The notes beneath the pieces are model-generated. The model was given only the letters and a program-made list of their open reading frames with translations. It was not told the origin of the DNA and made no database searches. Positions 24,836-33,418 of a stretch of 64,000 bases of DNA are shown piece after piece. Source of the stretch: DATBLE01 sp963734065 (GTDB lineage Bacteria; Actinomycetota; Thermoleophilia; Gaiellales; Gaiellaceae); assembly GCA_963734065.1 (NCBI GenBank), contig CAVTFN010000005.1, positions 682,001 to 746,000 of the forward strand, read 5' to 3'. The stretch's first letter is position 1; the number at the start of each line of letters is the position of its first letter. The translations under genes and the position numbers were made by a program.

Positions 24836-26064
24836 GCATTCACCGCCCGGGCAGCCGCGACGCCGCTCCGGACTGCGGCCTCCATCGTCGCCGGCCAGTC
24901 GGAGGCGACCCAGGCGCCGGCGAGGTAGACGTTCGGCGTGCCGGTCCGCATCGTCCATCGCAGCCTACGTGTCCCGGGCCGGGCGGCGAAGGTGGCGCGT
25001 GGCTCGCGGCTGACCCTCGACCAGAGCAGCTCCGCCGGCCCCACTCGCTCGGTCAGCGCGTCGGCCATCAGGTCGACGAGCCCGCGGCCACGGACCTCGA
25101 GCAGGTCCGGGGCGCCGCTGGAGACGACGGTCAGGTACTGGCCCCCTTCCGGGGGGGCGTGGCCCGTGAGCGCGCCGCGGTCGAACACCCAGTGGGCCGG
25201 TGAGTCGAGCAGGGCGGCCAGCCGGTGCCGGAGAATCGGCCGGTCGAAGAGCAGGTGGACGCTGACGATCGGCGAGTCCTCGAGCGCCGGCGGCTCCTCG
25301 TCCAGTAGACGTGCAGCCTCGAGCGCCGGCAGCGCCAGGATCACGGCGTCCGCGTCGAGCTCGTCGAGCGTCTCGACCCGGGACTCGAGCCGGACGTCGA
25401 CGCCCGCCTCGCTGAGGGCCTCGCCGGCGGCGTCCCCGTGCATCGCGCCCAGCGGCTCGGCCGGGAGGAGCAGGTCGCCCGCCCCGCGGCCGCCGAGGAG
25501 GGCGGTCTGCACCGTGAAGATCCCGTAGTCCGCACCGGCCTCGTCGGTCGGGAGGTTGAGCCCCGGGCGGATGAAGACGTCCCAGAAACGGTCGATCTCC
25601 CCCTGCTTCTGGCCGAGGCCGCGGAGCAGATCGCCGAACGTCTCGTCCGAGTGCTCCTCCGGGGAGAGCCCCCGCAGCCGGAGGGTCACGCGCGCGATCC
25701 GGAGCCGCGACGACAGCGGCAGGTGTGAGTACCCGAGCAGCCGGAGCCCGGGCCGGACGAACGACGTACGGGCCTGCTCGTCGATCACGGGGAGCGAGAG
25801 CGGCTCGCGCCGGAGCGCAGCGCCCTTGCCGATCCGCTCGACGAAACGGCGGTACTCGGTGAAGCAGCCGAGCGCGATGTGCTGGCCGTTGTCCGGGGGC
25901 GGCGGCGGATCGCCCTCGCGCTCGGGCAGCGTCTGCACGGCGCCGCCGAGCGTCGGCCGGGCCTCGTGGATCACTACTTCGTGGCCGCCGTCCGCCAGCT
26001 CGAGCGCTGCCGCCAGGCCGGCCAGACCCCCACCGACGACGGCCACCCTCGCGGCAGGGCTCAT
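24832..26064 (-). CDS. hpnE: Squalene-associated FAD-dependent desaturase HpnE
   Basis: HpnE reduces hydroxysqualene to squalene. The FAD-binding N-terminus is VAVVGGGLAGLAAALELADGGHEVVIHEA, followed by TLGGAVQTL and DNGQHIALGCFTEY. The C-terminal FAD motif is TPNVYLAGAWVASDWPATMEAAVRSG. At 410 residues it fits the family. A 111-bp gap containing a palindromic repeat separates it from hpnD upstream; it is the only real gap in the operon. Confidence 0.93.
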   Translation of the reverse strand: MSPAARVAVVGGGLAGLAAALELADGGHEVVIHEARPTLGGAVQTLPEREGDPPPPPDNGQHIALGCFTEYRRFVERIGKGAALRREPLSLPVIDEQARTSFVRPGLRLLGYSHLPLSSRLRIARVTLRLRGLSPEEHSDETFGDLLRGLGQKQGEIDRFWDVFIRPGLNLPTDEAGADYGIFTVQTALLGGRGAGDLLLPAEPLGAMHGDAAGEALSEAGVDVRLESRVETLDELDADAVILALPALEAARLLDEEPPALEDSPIVSVHLLFDRPILRHRLAALLDSPAHWVFDRGALTGHAPPEGGQYLTVVSSGAPDLLEVRGRGLVDLMADALTERVGPAELLWSRVSREPRATFAARPGTRRLRWTMRTGTPNVYLAGAWVASDWPATMEAAVRSGVAAARAVNA

Positions 26065-26114
26065 GCGGTCGGGATCGCCTGTGGACGGATCGTCACGCTC
26101 TTGTCACACCCTCG

Positions 26115-26145
26115 GTCTCAGAGACTGGGTTGGAAACGTCACGAG
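26115..26145. repeat. 31-bp palindrome-containing element, copy 1 (hpnD-hpnE gap)
   Basis: GTCTCAGAGACTGGGT, then TGGAAACG and TCACGAG. It matches a second copy at 60480-60510 with 3 differences in 31 bases. The core GTCTC-A-GAGAC is a palindrome around a single base. It lies between hpnD and hpnE, so it is transcribed with the operon and may affect downstream expression, or it may carry an internal promoter. Confidence 0.7.
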
Positions 26146-26175
26146 GAAGGACCAGGCTCGAACGGACAGCCGTGG

Positions 26176-27000
26176 TCACACCAGGTTGGCGGCCACGATC
26201 CGGAGCTTGGTGAGCGCCGAAAGGCGTGGTGGGCCGTCGAAGACGTCGAACCCGCGCGCCTCGATCCGTTCGAGGGTCGCGCGGTAGAGGCCGGCGAAGG
26301 TGCCGACGCAAGCCGAGCTTCGGTGGTCGAGGTAGTCGAGCAGTGTGAGCCCCTCCTGGAGGTAGGAACGCGCCCGGGCCGACTGGTATGCCATCAACGC
26401 CTGCCAGGCGGGAGTGAGCCGGCCGGCGGCGATGTCGTCCTCCCCGACGCCGAACGAGGCGAGCTCGTCCTGCGGCAGGTACACGCGACCGAGCTGCCAG
26501 TCCTCGCGGACGTCGCGCATGACGTTGATCAGCTGGAGCGCGATCCCAAGCGCCTCCGCCCGCTGCGGCTGGTCGGCGCCGTAGACGCCGATGCACGCGA
26601 CGCCGACCGCGCCGGCGACGTGCACGCAATAGTCGCGCAGCTCGTCGAAGGTGTCGTAGCGCTGCCGTTCGAGATCGGTGAGGCCACCGTCGACCAGGTC
26701 GTGCAGAGCCTGGTCCGGGATCGGGAAGCGGCCGCGGGCGTCCGCGAGCGCGACCCACATCGCCTCGCCATCCGGCGGCAGGTCGAGGCGGCGGTGCAGG
26801 TCCTCGAGACGCGCCCGCTTCTCGTCGTCGGCCGCGTCGCCGTCCGCGATGTCGTCGACCTCGCGCGCGAACGCATAGATCGCGGCGATCGCGCGTCGCT
26901 TGGGCTTCGGCAGCACCATGATCCCGTACGCGAAGTTGCGGGCCCGGGCCCGGGTCAGCCGCTCGACCTCGGCGTACGCGGCGTCGACGGCAACGGTCAC
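26176..27000 (-). CDS. hpnD: Presqualene diphosphate synthase HpnD
   Basis: It condenses two farnesyl diphosphates to presqualene diphosphate. The two aspartate-rich motifs are AREVDDIAD and LQLINVMRDVREDWQLGRVYLP, both typical of squalene/phytoene synthases. GTG 27000 gives 274 residues. The start overlaps the hpnC stop by four bases (GTGA). Downstream lies the 111-bp gap before hpnE. Confidence 0.93.
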   Translation of the reverse strand: MTVAVDAAYAEVERLTRARARNFAYGIMVLPKPKRRAIAAIYAFAREVDDIADGDAADDEKRARLEDLHRRLDLPPDGEAMWVALADARGRFPIPDQALHDLVDGGLTDLERQRYDTFDELRDYCVHVAGAVGVACIGVYGADQPQRAEALGIALQLINVMRDVREDWQLGRVYLPQDELASFGVGEDDIAAGRLTPAWQALMAYQSARARSYLQEGLTLLDYLDHRSSACVGTFAGLYRATLERIEARGFDVFDGPPRLSALTKLRIVAANLV

Positions 27001-27797
27001 CGGCGCAGCGCCTCGCGCGCAAGCCGGAGCCGCGACGGTCGGGGGCGGCTCGTGAAGATGTCCCAGCCGGCGTCCTCGAGCGCCTCGATCGCAGCCAGCC
27101 CGCCGCGGGCGAACAGCCCGACCGCCCGCCCCACCCGGCCGCCGATGCGGTCGCGGAGGATCCGTCCGCCGGCCAGCAGCCCGCGGGCGCGGTCGGCCTC
27201 GAACCGCAGCAGCCGGGTCAGAGGCTCGTTCGGCGCGTCCAGCACCGTCACGTCGTATCGCCGCCGGTCCTCGGCCGGCAGGTATATGCGGCCGAGCGCG
27301 AGATCGCGGGGAACGTCCTGGAGGAAGTTGACGAGCTGGAGCCCGGTGCAGACGTCGTCGGAGGCGGCGACCAGGTCATCGTCGTCGGCTCGCCGGAGCA
27401 GCCCGAGCACCAGCCGCCCGACCGGGTCGGCCGAGTGGACGCAGTAGTGCCTCAGGTCGGCCCAGGCCGCGTACTCGGAGATCCGCTGGTCCATCCGGTT
27501 GGCCTCGATCAGCCGCAGGAACGGCTCGCGTGGCAGGTCGAACTCCCGGATCGTCGGCTGGAGCTGCTGCATCACCGGCCAGGCCGCAGCGCCGGCGCCG
27601 TAACAGGCGTCCACCTCGTGCTCGAGCTCGTCGAGCAGCGCGAGCCGGTCGCCCTCGGCCTCGTCGCCGAGGATGTCCACGAGCCGGGCGAAGCCGTACA
27701 CGGCGCGCAGATGCGGCCGCAGCACACGGGGGAATAGGAGCGACGCGACCGGGAAGTTCTCGGTCCGCGCGCGGGCGGCGACGACAGCCGGGTCCAC
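26997..27797 (-). CDS. hpnC: Hydroxysqualene synthase HpnC
   Basis: HpnC turns presqualene diphosphate into hydroxysqualene. It is a diverged squalene-synthase fold: ENFPVASLLFPRVLRPHLRAVYGFARLVDILGDEAEG, then CTGLQLVNFLQDVPRDLALGRIYLPAEDRRRY. The first Asp motif is relaxed (LVDILGDEAEG), as usual for HpnC. GTG 27797 is the start. It is the first gene of the hopanoid operon; only 35 bp separate it from the divergent dehydrogenase start, so the operon promoter must lie there or inside that gene. Confidence 0.92.
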   Translation of the reverse strand: MDPAVVAARARTENFPVASLLFPRVLRPHLRAVYGFARLVDILGDEAEGDRLALLDELEHEVDACYGAGAAAWPVMQQLQPTIREFDLPREPFLRLIEANRMDQRISEYAAWADLRHYCVHSADPVGRLVLGLLRRADDDDLVAASDDVCTGLQLVNFLQDVPRDLALGRIYLPAEDRRRYDVTVLDAPNEPLTRLLRFEADRARGLLAGGRILRDRIGGRVGRAVGLFARGGLAAIEALEDAGWDIFTSRPRPSRLRLAREALRR

Positions 27798-27832
27798 GCC
27801 CCTATTGAAACAGCGTCTGCCACGATCGGGCC

Positions 27833-28786
27833 GTGAGGGCGATGGTGCTCGACCGGCCGGGACAGCCGCTGCGCGCCGCCGAGCTGCGCGATCCCCAGCC
27901 GGGGCCGGGTCAGCTGCTGCTCGAGGTGCGCGCCTGCGGGGTGTGCCGCACCGACCTGCACGTGGTCGACGGCGAGCTACCGCACCCGAAGCTGCCGCTC
28001 GTCCCGGGCCATCAGATCGTGGGCCTGACCGAGGATGGCCGCCGCCTGGGCGTGCCGTGGCTCGGCTGGACCGACGGCGACTGCCGGTACTGCCGACGCG
28101 GCCTGGAGAATCTCTGCGACCGCGCGCGGTTCACCGGGTACGACCTGGACGGCGGCTACGCGGATCGCGTGGTCGCCGACGAGCGCTTCTGCCTCCCGAT
28201 CCCCGACGGCTACACGGACGAGCAGGCAGCGCCGCTCCTGTGCGCCGGGCTGATCGGCTACCGCTCGCTGCGCATGGCCGGCGACGCCGAGCGCGTCGGG
28301 CTGTACGGGTTCGGCGCCTCCGCGCACATCGTCGCCCAGGTCGCGCGGCATCAGGGCAGGCGCGTGTTCGCGTTCACGAAGCCGGACGACCGCGAGGGAC
28401 AGGCGTTCGCCCGCGAGCTCGGCGCCGAGTGGGCGGGCGGCTCCGACCGGCGCCCGCCCGAAGAGCTCGACGCCGCGATCCTGTTCGCGCCGGCGGGCGA
28501 GCTCGTCCCGACCGCCCTCGCCGCTCTCGCGAAGGGCGGGACGGTCGTCTGCGCAGGCATCCACATGAGCGACATCCCGTCCTTTCCGTACGAGCTGCTC
28601 TGGGGCGAGCGGCAGGTGCGCTCGGTCGCCAACCTGACCCGGGCGGACGGGGAGGAGTTCCTCGCGCTCGCTCCACAGGTCCCGGTGCGGACCCGGGTGG
28701 AGGTCTTCCCACTGGCCGAGGCGAACGAGGCGCTCGGCCGCCTTCGCGCCGGCCGGATCACGGGCGCCGCGGTCCTGGTGCCCTAG
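27833..28786 (+). CDS. Zinc-type alcohol dehydrogenase (MDR superfamily)
   Basis: Catalytic-zinc ligands are in RACGVCRTDLHVVDGELPHPKLPLVPGHQIVG. The structural-zinc loop reads GWTDGDCRYCRRGLENLC, where the first of the four cysteines is Asp. The nucleotide-binding region is VGLYGFGASAHIVAQVA, which matches the GxGAxGH subgroup only loosely. At 317 residues it is a little short. GTG start. It may act on membrane-lipid or aldehyde intermediates because it is divergent from hpnC, but this is only positional. Confidence 0.85.
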   Translation: MRAMVLDRPGQPLRAAELRDPQPGPGQLLLEVRACGVCRTDLHVVDGELPHPKLPLVPGHQIVGLTEDGRRLGVPWLGWTDGDCRYCRRGLENLCDRARFTGYDLDGGYADRVVADERFCLPIPDGYTDEQAAPLLCAGLIGYRSLRMAGDAERVGLYGFGASAHIVAQVARHQGRRVFAFTKPDDREGQAFARELGAEWAGGSDRRPPEELDAAILFAPAGELVPTALAALAKGGTVVCAGIHMSDIPSFPYELLWGERQVRSVANLTRADGEEFLALAPQVPVRTRVEVFPLAEANEALGRLRAGRITGAAVLVP

Positions 28787-29289
28787 CGACACTCCGTCGC
28801 GTTGAGCGCGACATAGGTCGCCTGCGTGCCGCGACCGAGCCCGACGACGCCGACCCGCTTCCCGCCCTCGGCCGTGAAGATCAGCAGGCCGAGGCGGTAG
28901 GCGACGATCCTCCCGCCTTGCCGGAAGGGGACGAGGCGTGAGCCGTAGGCGCGCTTCAGCGCCGGCACCGTCGAGCACGGGCCGATCCCTTCGGCGGTCT
29001 TCAGCCGCCGGTTCCAGGTGGTGACGACGGCGACGCCTTTCGTTCCGGTGCGGAAGTAGCTCTCGAGGCTCCGGCGCGTGGAGACGAGCCGCAGGTACCC
29101 GTCCTCGAGCCGGTCGAGCCGCACCGGCGGGGTCATCCGCGCCCGTGCCTTGACCTGGCTCATGCCGAGGCGGATGCCGGCGATCGACGTCGCCGTCACC
29201 CCGGGTGCGGGTCGCGCAGCCGCAAGCGGCGTCGCCACCACCACGACGACGGTGGCGAGGAGGACGGCGGCCCGCATCGTGCGGCGCAC
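28783..29289 (-). CDS. Secreted protein of unknown function
   Basis: The 168-residue protein has a signal peptide (MRAAVLLATVVVVVATPLAAA, possibly starting at the second Met) and then IRLGMSQVKARARM, a segment resembling small secreted repeat proteins that start GIRLGMT. There are two cysteines (IGPCSTV, NATEC), which may pair. It overlaps the convergent dehydrogenase by four bases and lies 1 bp after the M28 peptidase gene on the same strand, suggesting co-expression. The function is not recognised. Confidence 0.72.
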   Translation of the reverse strand: MRRTMRAAVLLATVVVVVATPLAAARPAPGVTATSIAGIRLGMSQVKARARMTPPVRLDRLEDGYLRLVSTRRSLESYFRTGTKGVAVVTTWNRRLKTAEGIGPCSTVPALKRAYGSRLVPFRQGGRIVAYRLGLLIFTAEGGKRVGVVGLGRGTQATYVALNATECR

Positions 29290-29290
29290 C

Positions 29291-30154
29291 TTACCCCCGG
29301 ATCCGGCGAAGACGGTCCGACCGGATCAGCTCGAGCACGGTCGAGCCGACCTTCTGCAGGTTGGCCTGCGAGACCTGGCTCAGGTCGTCGCAGACCTTTT
29401 GCCAGCAGCGGTAGCGGAAGTCGATCAGGTCGATCGCCGGGATGCCCGCCTCCAGGAACGGCGTGTGATCGTCGATCACCGCTCCCTGCTCCCCGAGCGG
29501 GAAGAGCGCGGCCGTCTTCGCACGCACCGCGGCGCCGCGCAGGCGCGACCAGAGCAGCGCGTCCGCGGTTCGATCGCGGACCAGCCGGAGGTCGTGCAGG
29601 GCGATGAAGTCGAGGACGATCACCTCGCGCAGCTCGCGCGCGTGTGCCGCGGCGTACGCCTTGCTTCCGCGGAGGCCCTCTGCGTAGAAGTCGGAGAAGC
29701 CGGCCGGCGCCTCCTCGCCGTCCGTGAGCAGGAAGCGGACGGCGACCTGGCCCGCCCGCAAGGGGTCGCTCCTGAGCGCCTTCGCGATCGCGATCACCGC
29801 GCCCACGCCCGCCGCGCTGTTGTTCGCGCCGAGGTAGCCGGGGACCGGGGTCGTGTCGTAGTGAGCGACGAGCAGGATGGCGGGCTGCCGGCCGGGGAGC
29901 TGTCCGACAATGTTGCGCAGTCCGCCCGGAACGGCCTCGAAGTGACCGCCGGGGAGAAGCTTGACCAGTCGCGCCGCCGCCTGCCGTTGCGCCGGAGACC
30001 CGGCCGGGCGCGGCCCGAAGGACAGCTGGAGCTTCGTCAGCTGGTAGGCGTAGCGACCGTCAAAGGGCGCGCCGGGCTGGACAGCTGCACCCGCGCCGAG
30101 GGGCGTCGCGGCGAGCGCTCCCACGACGAATGCGATTCCGAGCAGGCGCTTCAA
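29291..30154 (-). CDS. Secreted M28-family zinc peptidase / glutaminyl-cyclase-like
   Basis: TTG 30154 is chosen because a signal peptide follows (LKRLLGIAFVVGALAATPLGAGAA); a TTG at 30196 touching the previous stop is possible. Zinc ligands of the M28 fold appear as LLVAHYDTTPVPGYLGANNSAAG, TDGEEAPAG (catalytic Glu pair), LDFIALHDL and DDHTPFLEAGIPAIDLID. The GANNSAAG version of the usual GADDxxSG is seen in glutaminyl cyclase-like members, so pyroglutamate formation is as likely as aminopeptidase activity. It is exported. Confidence 0.82.
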   Translation of the reverse strand: MKRLLGIAFVVGALAATPLGAGAAVQPGAPFDGRYAYQLTKLQLSFGPRPAGSPAQRQAAARLVKLLPGGHFEAVPGGLRNIVGQLPGRQPAILLVAHYDTTPVPGYLGANNSAAGVGAVIAIAKALRSDPLRAGQVAVRFLLTDGEEAPAGFSDFYAEGLRGSKAYAAAHARELREVIVLDFIALHDLRLVRDRTADALLWSRLRGAAVRAKTAALFPLGEQGAVIDDHTPFLEAGIPAIDLIDFRYRCWQKVCDDLSQVSQANLQKVGSTVLELIRSDRLRRIRG

Positions 30155-30192
30155 CCCGAACCGAGACGAACGCGAACGGCGACACCTCAGAG

Positions 30193-30606
30193 TCAAGCGA
30201 TCCGGTCCGCGGCGATGGCGCCGAGGTCGGTGACGTCGTCGTTGAACCAGGATTCCAGGAGCCAGCGGTCTTCCACGCGGGCGAACCACCTGATGTTGCG
30301 GTAGTGGTTGACCGTCCCGTCTTCCTTGGTCGTCTCGACGATCAGCGTGCTCACCGCGCGGTCGCCCCGCACCTCGACGACGACGTCCGTGGATGCGCGC
30401 GCCGCGAACGGGCTCGGCCCGGAAAGGGCGTCCATGAACTCCGGCTTTCCGACGACGGACGCGTCCGCGCGCCGGAACAGGAGCTGCGGCGAGAGAACAC
30501 CGTCGAGCTTGCCGGTCGCCTCCACGTCGCGTGCCTGCTCCCACGCCGCGATCTCGAGGTTGATGCTCCGGAGCTCGCTCGCGTCGTCAGCCCGGTCCCG
30601 TCCCAT
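30193..30606 (-). CDS. NTF2-like / SnoaL-fold protein
   Basis: ATG 30606 follows GAAAGGATG as ribosome-binding site and gives 137 residues. The pattern INLEIAAWEQARDVEATGKLDGVLSPQLLFRRADASVVGKPEFMDAL followed by beta strands (VVVEVRGDRAVSTLIVETT, RNIRWFARVEDRWLLESWFNDDVT) is that of DUF4440/SnoaL-type cone-shaped dimers. No catalytic residue can be assigned. Its start is 17 bp from the oldest tRNA-Thr remnant, so it marks the conserved chromosome edge next to the insertion site. Confidence 0.8.
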   Translation of the reverse strand: MGRDRADDASELRSINLEIAAWEQARDVEATGKLDGVLSPQLLFRRADASVVGKPEFMDALSGPSPFAARASTDVVVEVRGDRAVSTLIVETTKEDGTVNHYRNIRWFARVEDRWLLESWFNDDVTDLGAIAADRIA

Positions 30607-30622
30607 GCCGCATCCTTTCAGA

Positions 30623-30653
30623 GCCGACGTCCGGACTCGAACCGGGGACCCCT
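30623..30653. repeat. tRNA-Thr 3'-end remnant (oldest att-like copy)
   Basis: 31 bases match the 3' end of the tRNA-Thr at 46241-46313 (T-arm and acceptor strand) with one difference, same orientation. The rest of the tRNA is absent. It is probably the left scar of an earlier integration whose cargo is now the 0.85 kb up to 31507. Confidence 0.7.
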
Positions 30654-30717
30654 GCAGCTCACAGTCTGGCCGTCCCCGGCACTCGGGCGTGCGCGATTCG
30701 CTCTGTATCTTCCGGCG

Positions 30718-31485
30718 GTGGTCGGTACGGCGGTCGATTTGTACAGCGCTGCGTTCGTCGCGCGCTATGGCCAGCAGCCGGAAACCGATCCGGTGCCTCT
30801 GAGCGAGCCCGGCATCCGTGGTGTCGTCTCCGCGGATGAAAAGCGGATCATCCGGCTGCTGCTGATCGACGATCGTGGCTACGGCCGACTCGCGACCGAG
30901 GTCGCAGTCGCCCGGCAGGGAGTCGCACACGTCTTCGAGAGAGCCTCACGATGCGATGCATTCCTGCGCGGCCGATCCAGCTGGAAAGCAGATCGGCCGT
31001 CGACCGCGATGGTTCTCCGCGATATCCACGCAGTATCGATCGCCACGCTTCCGGACGGCCTGATTCTCCGACCCGTGAAGAGGCTCGCGTGCGAATCGGG
31101 CGCCGTCCCGCTGCAAGCTGCAGCCGCCGTTGCCGTCGCGTCGGATCCCGACATCACTCAGCCGGCCGATGACTTCGCGGAATTCCTGCGGGCGCTGCCG
31201 TCGGCTGTTCGACTGTTCGCAGCGGTCGACCAGTCGGGAATCCCTCGAGCGACTTCAGGCTGCGTTGTCTTCGGCGAGTATGCGCGCATCTTCTTCGTCA
31301 ACACCGAGCCCGGCTGGCGTCGCCGAGGTATCGGTCGCGCGATGACGGTGGAGGCGCTGCGAGCCGCCGCATCTTCGGGAGCGCGTCGAGCAATCCTCGA
31401 CGCGACGGACGGCGGCGCGTCTGTCTACCTGCGGCTCGGATTCGAGGACGCGGGGCGGCTGACTCGATACTCGCGCGCTGCCTGA
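30718..31485 (+). CDS. GNAT-family N-acetyltransferase
   Basis: The GTG at 30718 gives 255 residues. The C-terminal 80 residues form the GNAT core: IFFVNTEPGWRRRGIGRAMTVEALRAAASSGARRAILDATDGGASVYLRLGFEDAGRLTRYSR, including the RRRGIG acetyl-CoA loop and the terminal YLRLGF strand. The N-terminal 150 residues are not recognised and may be a second, degenerate GNAT half. It is the only gene between two tRNA-Thr remnants, so it is likely horizontally acquired cargo. The substrate is unknown. Confidence 0.82.
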   Translation: MVGTAVDLYSAAFVARYGQQPETDPVPLSEPGIRGVVSADEKRIIRLLLIDDRGYGRLATEVAVARQGVAHVFERASRCDAFLRGRSSWKADRPSTAMVLRDIHAVSIATLPDGLILRPVKRLACESGAVPLQAAAAVAVASDPDITQPADDFAEFLRALPSAVRLFAAVDQSGIPRATSGCVVFGEYARIFFVNTEPGWRRRGIGRAMTVEALRAAASSGARRAILDATDGGASVYLRLGFEDAGRLTRYSRAA

Positions 31486-31507
31486 CCCCGGCCCTGCCGG
31501 ATCAGAA

Positions 31508-31551
31508 GCCGACGCCCGGACTCGAACCGGGGACCCCTTCATTACGAGTGA
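31508..31551. repeat. 44-bp copy of the tRNA-Thr 3' half (left island boundary)
   Basis: Identical over 44 bases to 46242-46285, in the same orientation, covering the acceptor 3' strand, T-arm, variable loop and part of the anticodon arm. It is the size and position expected for an attachment site of an element integrated at the tRNA 3' end. Confidence 0.88.
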
Positions 31552-32093
31552 TGTGGCTGCGCCGGGATGGTTGAGCCGAGGATAGCCTCCAGCCCGGAGC
31601 CGGTGCGGAATCCTGGTGGTTGATGCACCGCTCTACGACCTCGCCGATGCACCGTCAGATCCCAGCCGAGGGGGCCAACAAGGGGGCCACGCCGGAGGGC
31701 CACGCCGGGCCAACGAAAAGGGCCCGAGACGAATCCCGGCCCCCTGTCCCACAGCGAGTAGGACAGCGGGGACCCTAATCATCCGGGTCGCGACGCAGCA
31801 TCTAGGCGCGCGAGGCCACTCTTCTCCGATCGTACTATGGTCACGAGACCGGCTTCCTTTGTGCGCCGAGGGCCTCCGACTGACAACCATCCCCGCAGCG
31901 GCTCCTCCTGCCGAGCCTGCGGCCCAGCGAGCGCCCGTCATCGGCCATATCCCGTTTTCCAACACTCGGACGATGTTCCCTGTCGCCCGCAGGAGGCAGA
32001 GGCAACTCCCCGAAGCCGCAGAACCCGCCCCGTCATTCTTCGCCCCTATAGCAGGAGGGTGGCCAGACCGGGGCACAGCCGTTTCTCCGACGA
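31552..32093. other. Island left-end gap without a supportable gene
   Basis: About 540 bp. Contains two GGGGGCCA units (31670-31689) like those at the right end of the island, and a CGGGCC/GGCCCG hairpin near 31710-31730. Open frames here show no family pattern, so I see no gene; it may be the remains of a deleted integrase end. Confidence 0.5.
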
Positions 32094-32951
32094 CTAGACA
32101 GCGAAATAGATCGTCATCGCCAGTCCTGCGCAGAAGCAGTAGATGGCGAATGGCGTGAGCCGGTTGGTATGAAAGAAGCGCATTAGGAAGCGGACTGAGA
32201 GGTATGCCGTTACCGCTGCGCACAGCGCGCCGACGAGGGTCTGTCCGCGCACGCCGTCGCCGGTTGAGCCCAAGAGATCGGGAAGCTTGAGAATGGCTGC
32301 GGCGGCGATGATCGGGGTGGCGAGCAAGAAGGCGAATCGAGCCGCGTCCTCGTTGGAGAGACCGACGAGCAAACCGCCCGCCATGGTCGCGCCGGAGCGC
32401 GAGAAGCCTGGGATCAGCGCGAGCGCCTGGGCGGAACCGATTCCGGCCGTCTCCTTCCAGCCGACCCGTTCGGCGATCCGCTCGTCCGGGTCGCCGTGCT
32501 CCTCGACGGGTGCTCGCCGACGGAGCAGCTCGGCACCGTACAGGAGCAGGCCGTTCAGCATCAAGAAGATGGAGGCGGACTCGGCCGACGTGAACACCGA
32601 CCGCAGCTTGTGCTCAAGGAGTAACCCAAGGATTCCTGCCGGAATCGTTGCGACGACCAGCAGCCAGCCGAGCTTGGCGTCGGTGTCGTCAGGCGCGATC
32701 TGGCGGTCGCGGAGGCTGCGGCCGATACCTTTCACGATCCTCACCCAGTCAGCCCAGAAGAACCCCAGCAATACGAGCGCTGTGGCGAAATGCGTGCCGA
32801 CCAGGAACACGAGAAAGAAGTCGTCGTTCTGCTTGATGTCCCAGCCGAGCAGATTGGCGACGATCACGCTGTGGCCGAGACTGGAGATCGGGAAGAGTTC
32901 CGAGAATCCTTGGAGCAGCCCGAGGACGATCGCCTGCCAGTACGAGATCAC
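32094..32951 (-). CDS. uppP: Undecaprenyl-diphosphate phosphatase (UppP/BacA family)
   Basis: It recycles the lipid carrier of cell-wall synthesis by dephosphorylating C55-PP. The two family motifs are AIVLGLLQGFSELFPISSLGHSVIVANLLGW and LIPGFSRSGATMAGGLLVGLSNEDAARFAFLLATP; they keep the catalytic Glu, His and Arg, although SSSGH is SSLGH. About eight transmembrane helices. GTG 32951 gives 285 residues and overlaps the upstream 77-residue gene by four bases. As island cargo it could be an extra copy linked to envelope stress or bacitracin resistance. Confidence 0.9.
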   Translation of the reverse strand: MISYWQAIVLGLLQGFSELFPISSLGHSVIVANLLGWDIKQNDDFFLVFLVGTHFATALVLLGFFWADWVRIVKGIGRSLRDRQIAPDDTDAKLGWLLVVATIPAGILGLLLEHKLRSVFTSAESASIFLMLNGLLLYGAELLRRRAPVEEHGDPDERIAERVGWKETAGIGSAQALALIPGFSRSGATMAGGLLVGLSNEDAARFAFLLATPIIAAAAILKLPDLLGSTGDGVRGQTLVGALCAAVTAYLSVRFLMRFFHTNRLTPFAIYCFCAGLAMTIYFAV

Positions 32952-33181
32952 TTCGTCTTCGTCCTCGGCCCGGACTGGAACCAGGCGAAGGCGAGACACG
33001 CCAACCCGACGACGAACGCAGCGATCCCGTGCTTGGCGTGGTGATGGTCGGAGCCGGACTCGTGACCCGGAAAAAAGCCCGGCAGGGAGCGGGCAGGCTC
33101 GACCCAGTACACGACGGCAACGACGATCAGCGCGACGCCGACGACGACTGCGGCAAGCGTCAACCAACGATCCTTCGGCAT
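32948..33181 (-). CDS. Small two-helix membrane protein with His cluster
   Basis: ATG 33181 is preceded by GGAGGAGTA, a strong ribosome-binding site. The 77-residue protein has helices LTLAAVVVGVALIVVAVVYWV and GIAAFVVGLACLAFAWF, separated by a loop GHESGSDHHHAKHG that could bind metal. It is translationally coupled to the uppP-like gene. The family is not recognised. Confidence 0.75.
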   Translation of the reverse strand: MPKDRWLTLAAVVVGVALIVVAVVYWVEPARSLPGFFPGHESGSDHHHAKHGIAAFVVGLACLAFAWFQSGPRTKTK

Positions 33182-33398
33182 TACTACTCCTCCTCGTCGG
33201 CCTGCCGCGCAGGGACAATACCGGTGCCGCCTACCAAGACCGACGGCCACGGCGGGAGACGCCCGAGCCGCTTACTCGTCTCGTGAGGTCGCCCCTCTCC
33301 CCGGAGATGAGATCCCGCCGGGCGTGCATTTACGCCACCTTGCGATTTGCGGTCACTCTCGCTCAGAAAGCGGGTTCAGCGCCGCCGACGCGATCGCT

Positions 33399-33418
33399 GC
33401 TGATCCGTACGGATCAGC
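33399..33418. promoter_or_regulatory. Perfect 20-bp palindrome
   Basis: GCTGATCCGTACGGATCAGC is self-complementary throughout. It covers the stop codon of the broken membrane-domain gene on the minus strand. No T-run follows on either strand, so an operator or small terminator is possible. ATCCGT/ACGGAT pairs also occur at about 40946 and 44567-44585 in the same island. Confidence 0.6.

Noticed and set aside
31633..32223. A 196-codon minus-strand frame at the island's left end
   Set aside because: It covers low-complexity GGGGGCCA repeats and lacks any recognisable domain; it may contain remains of an integrase, but I cannot support that.
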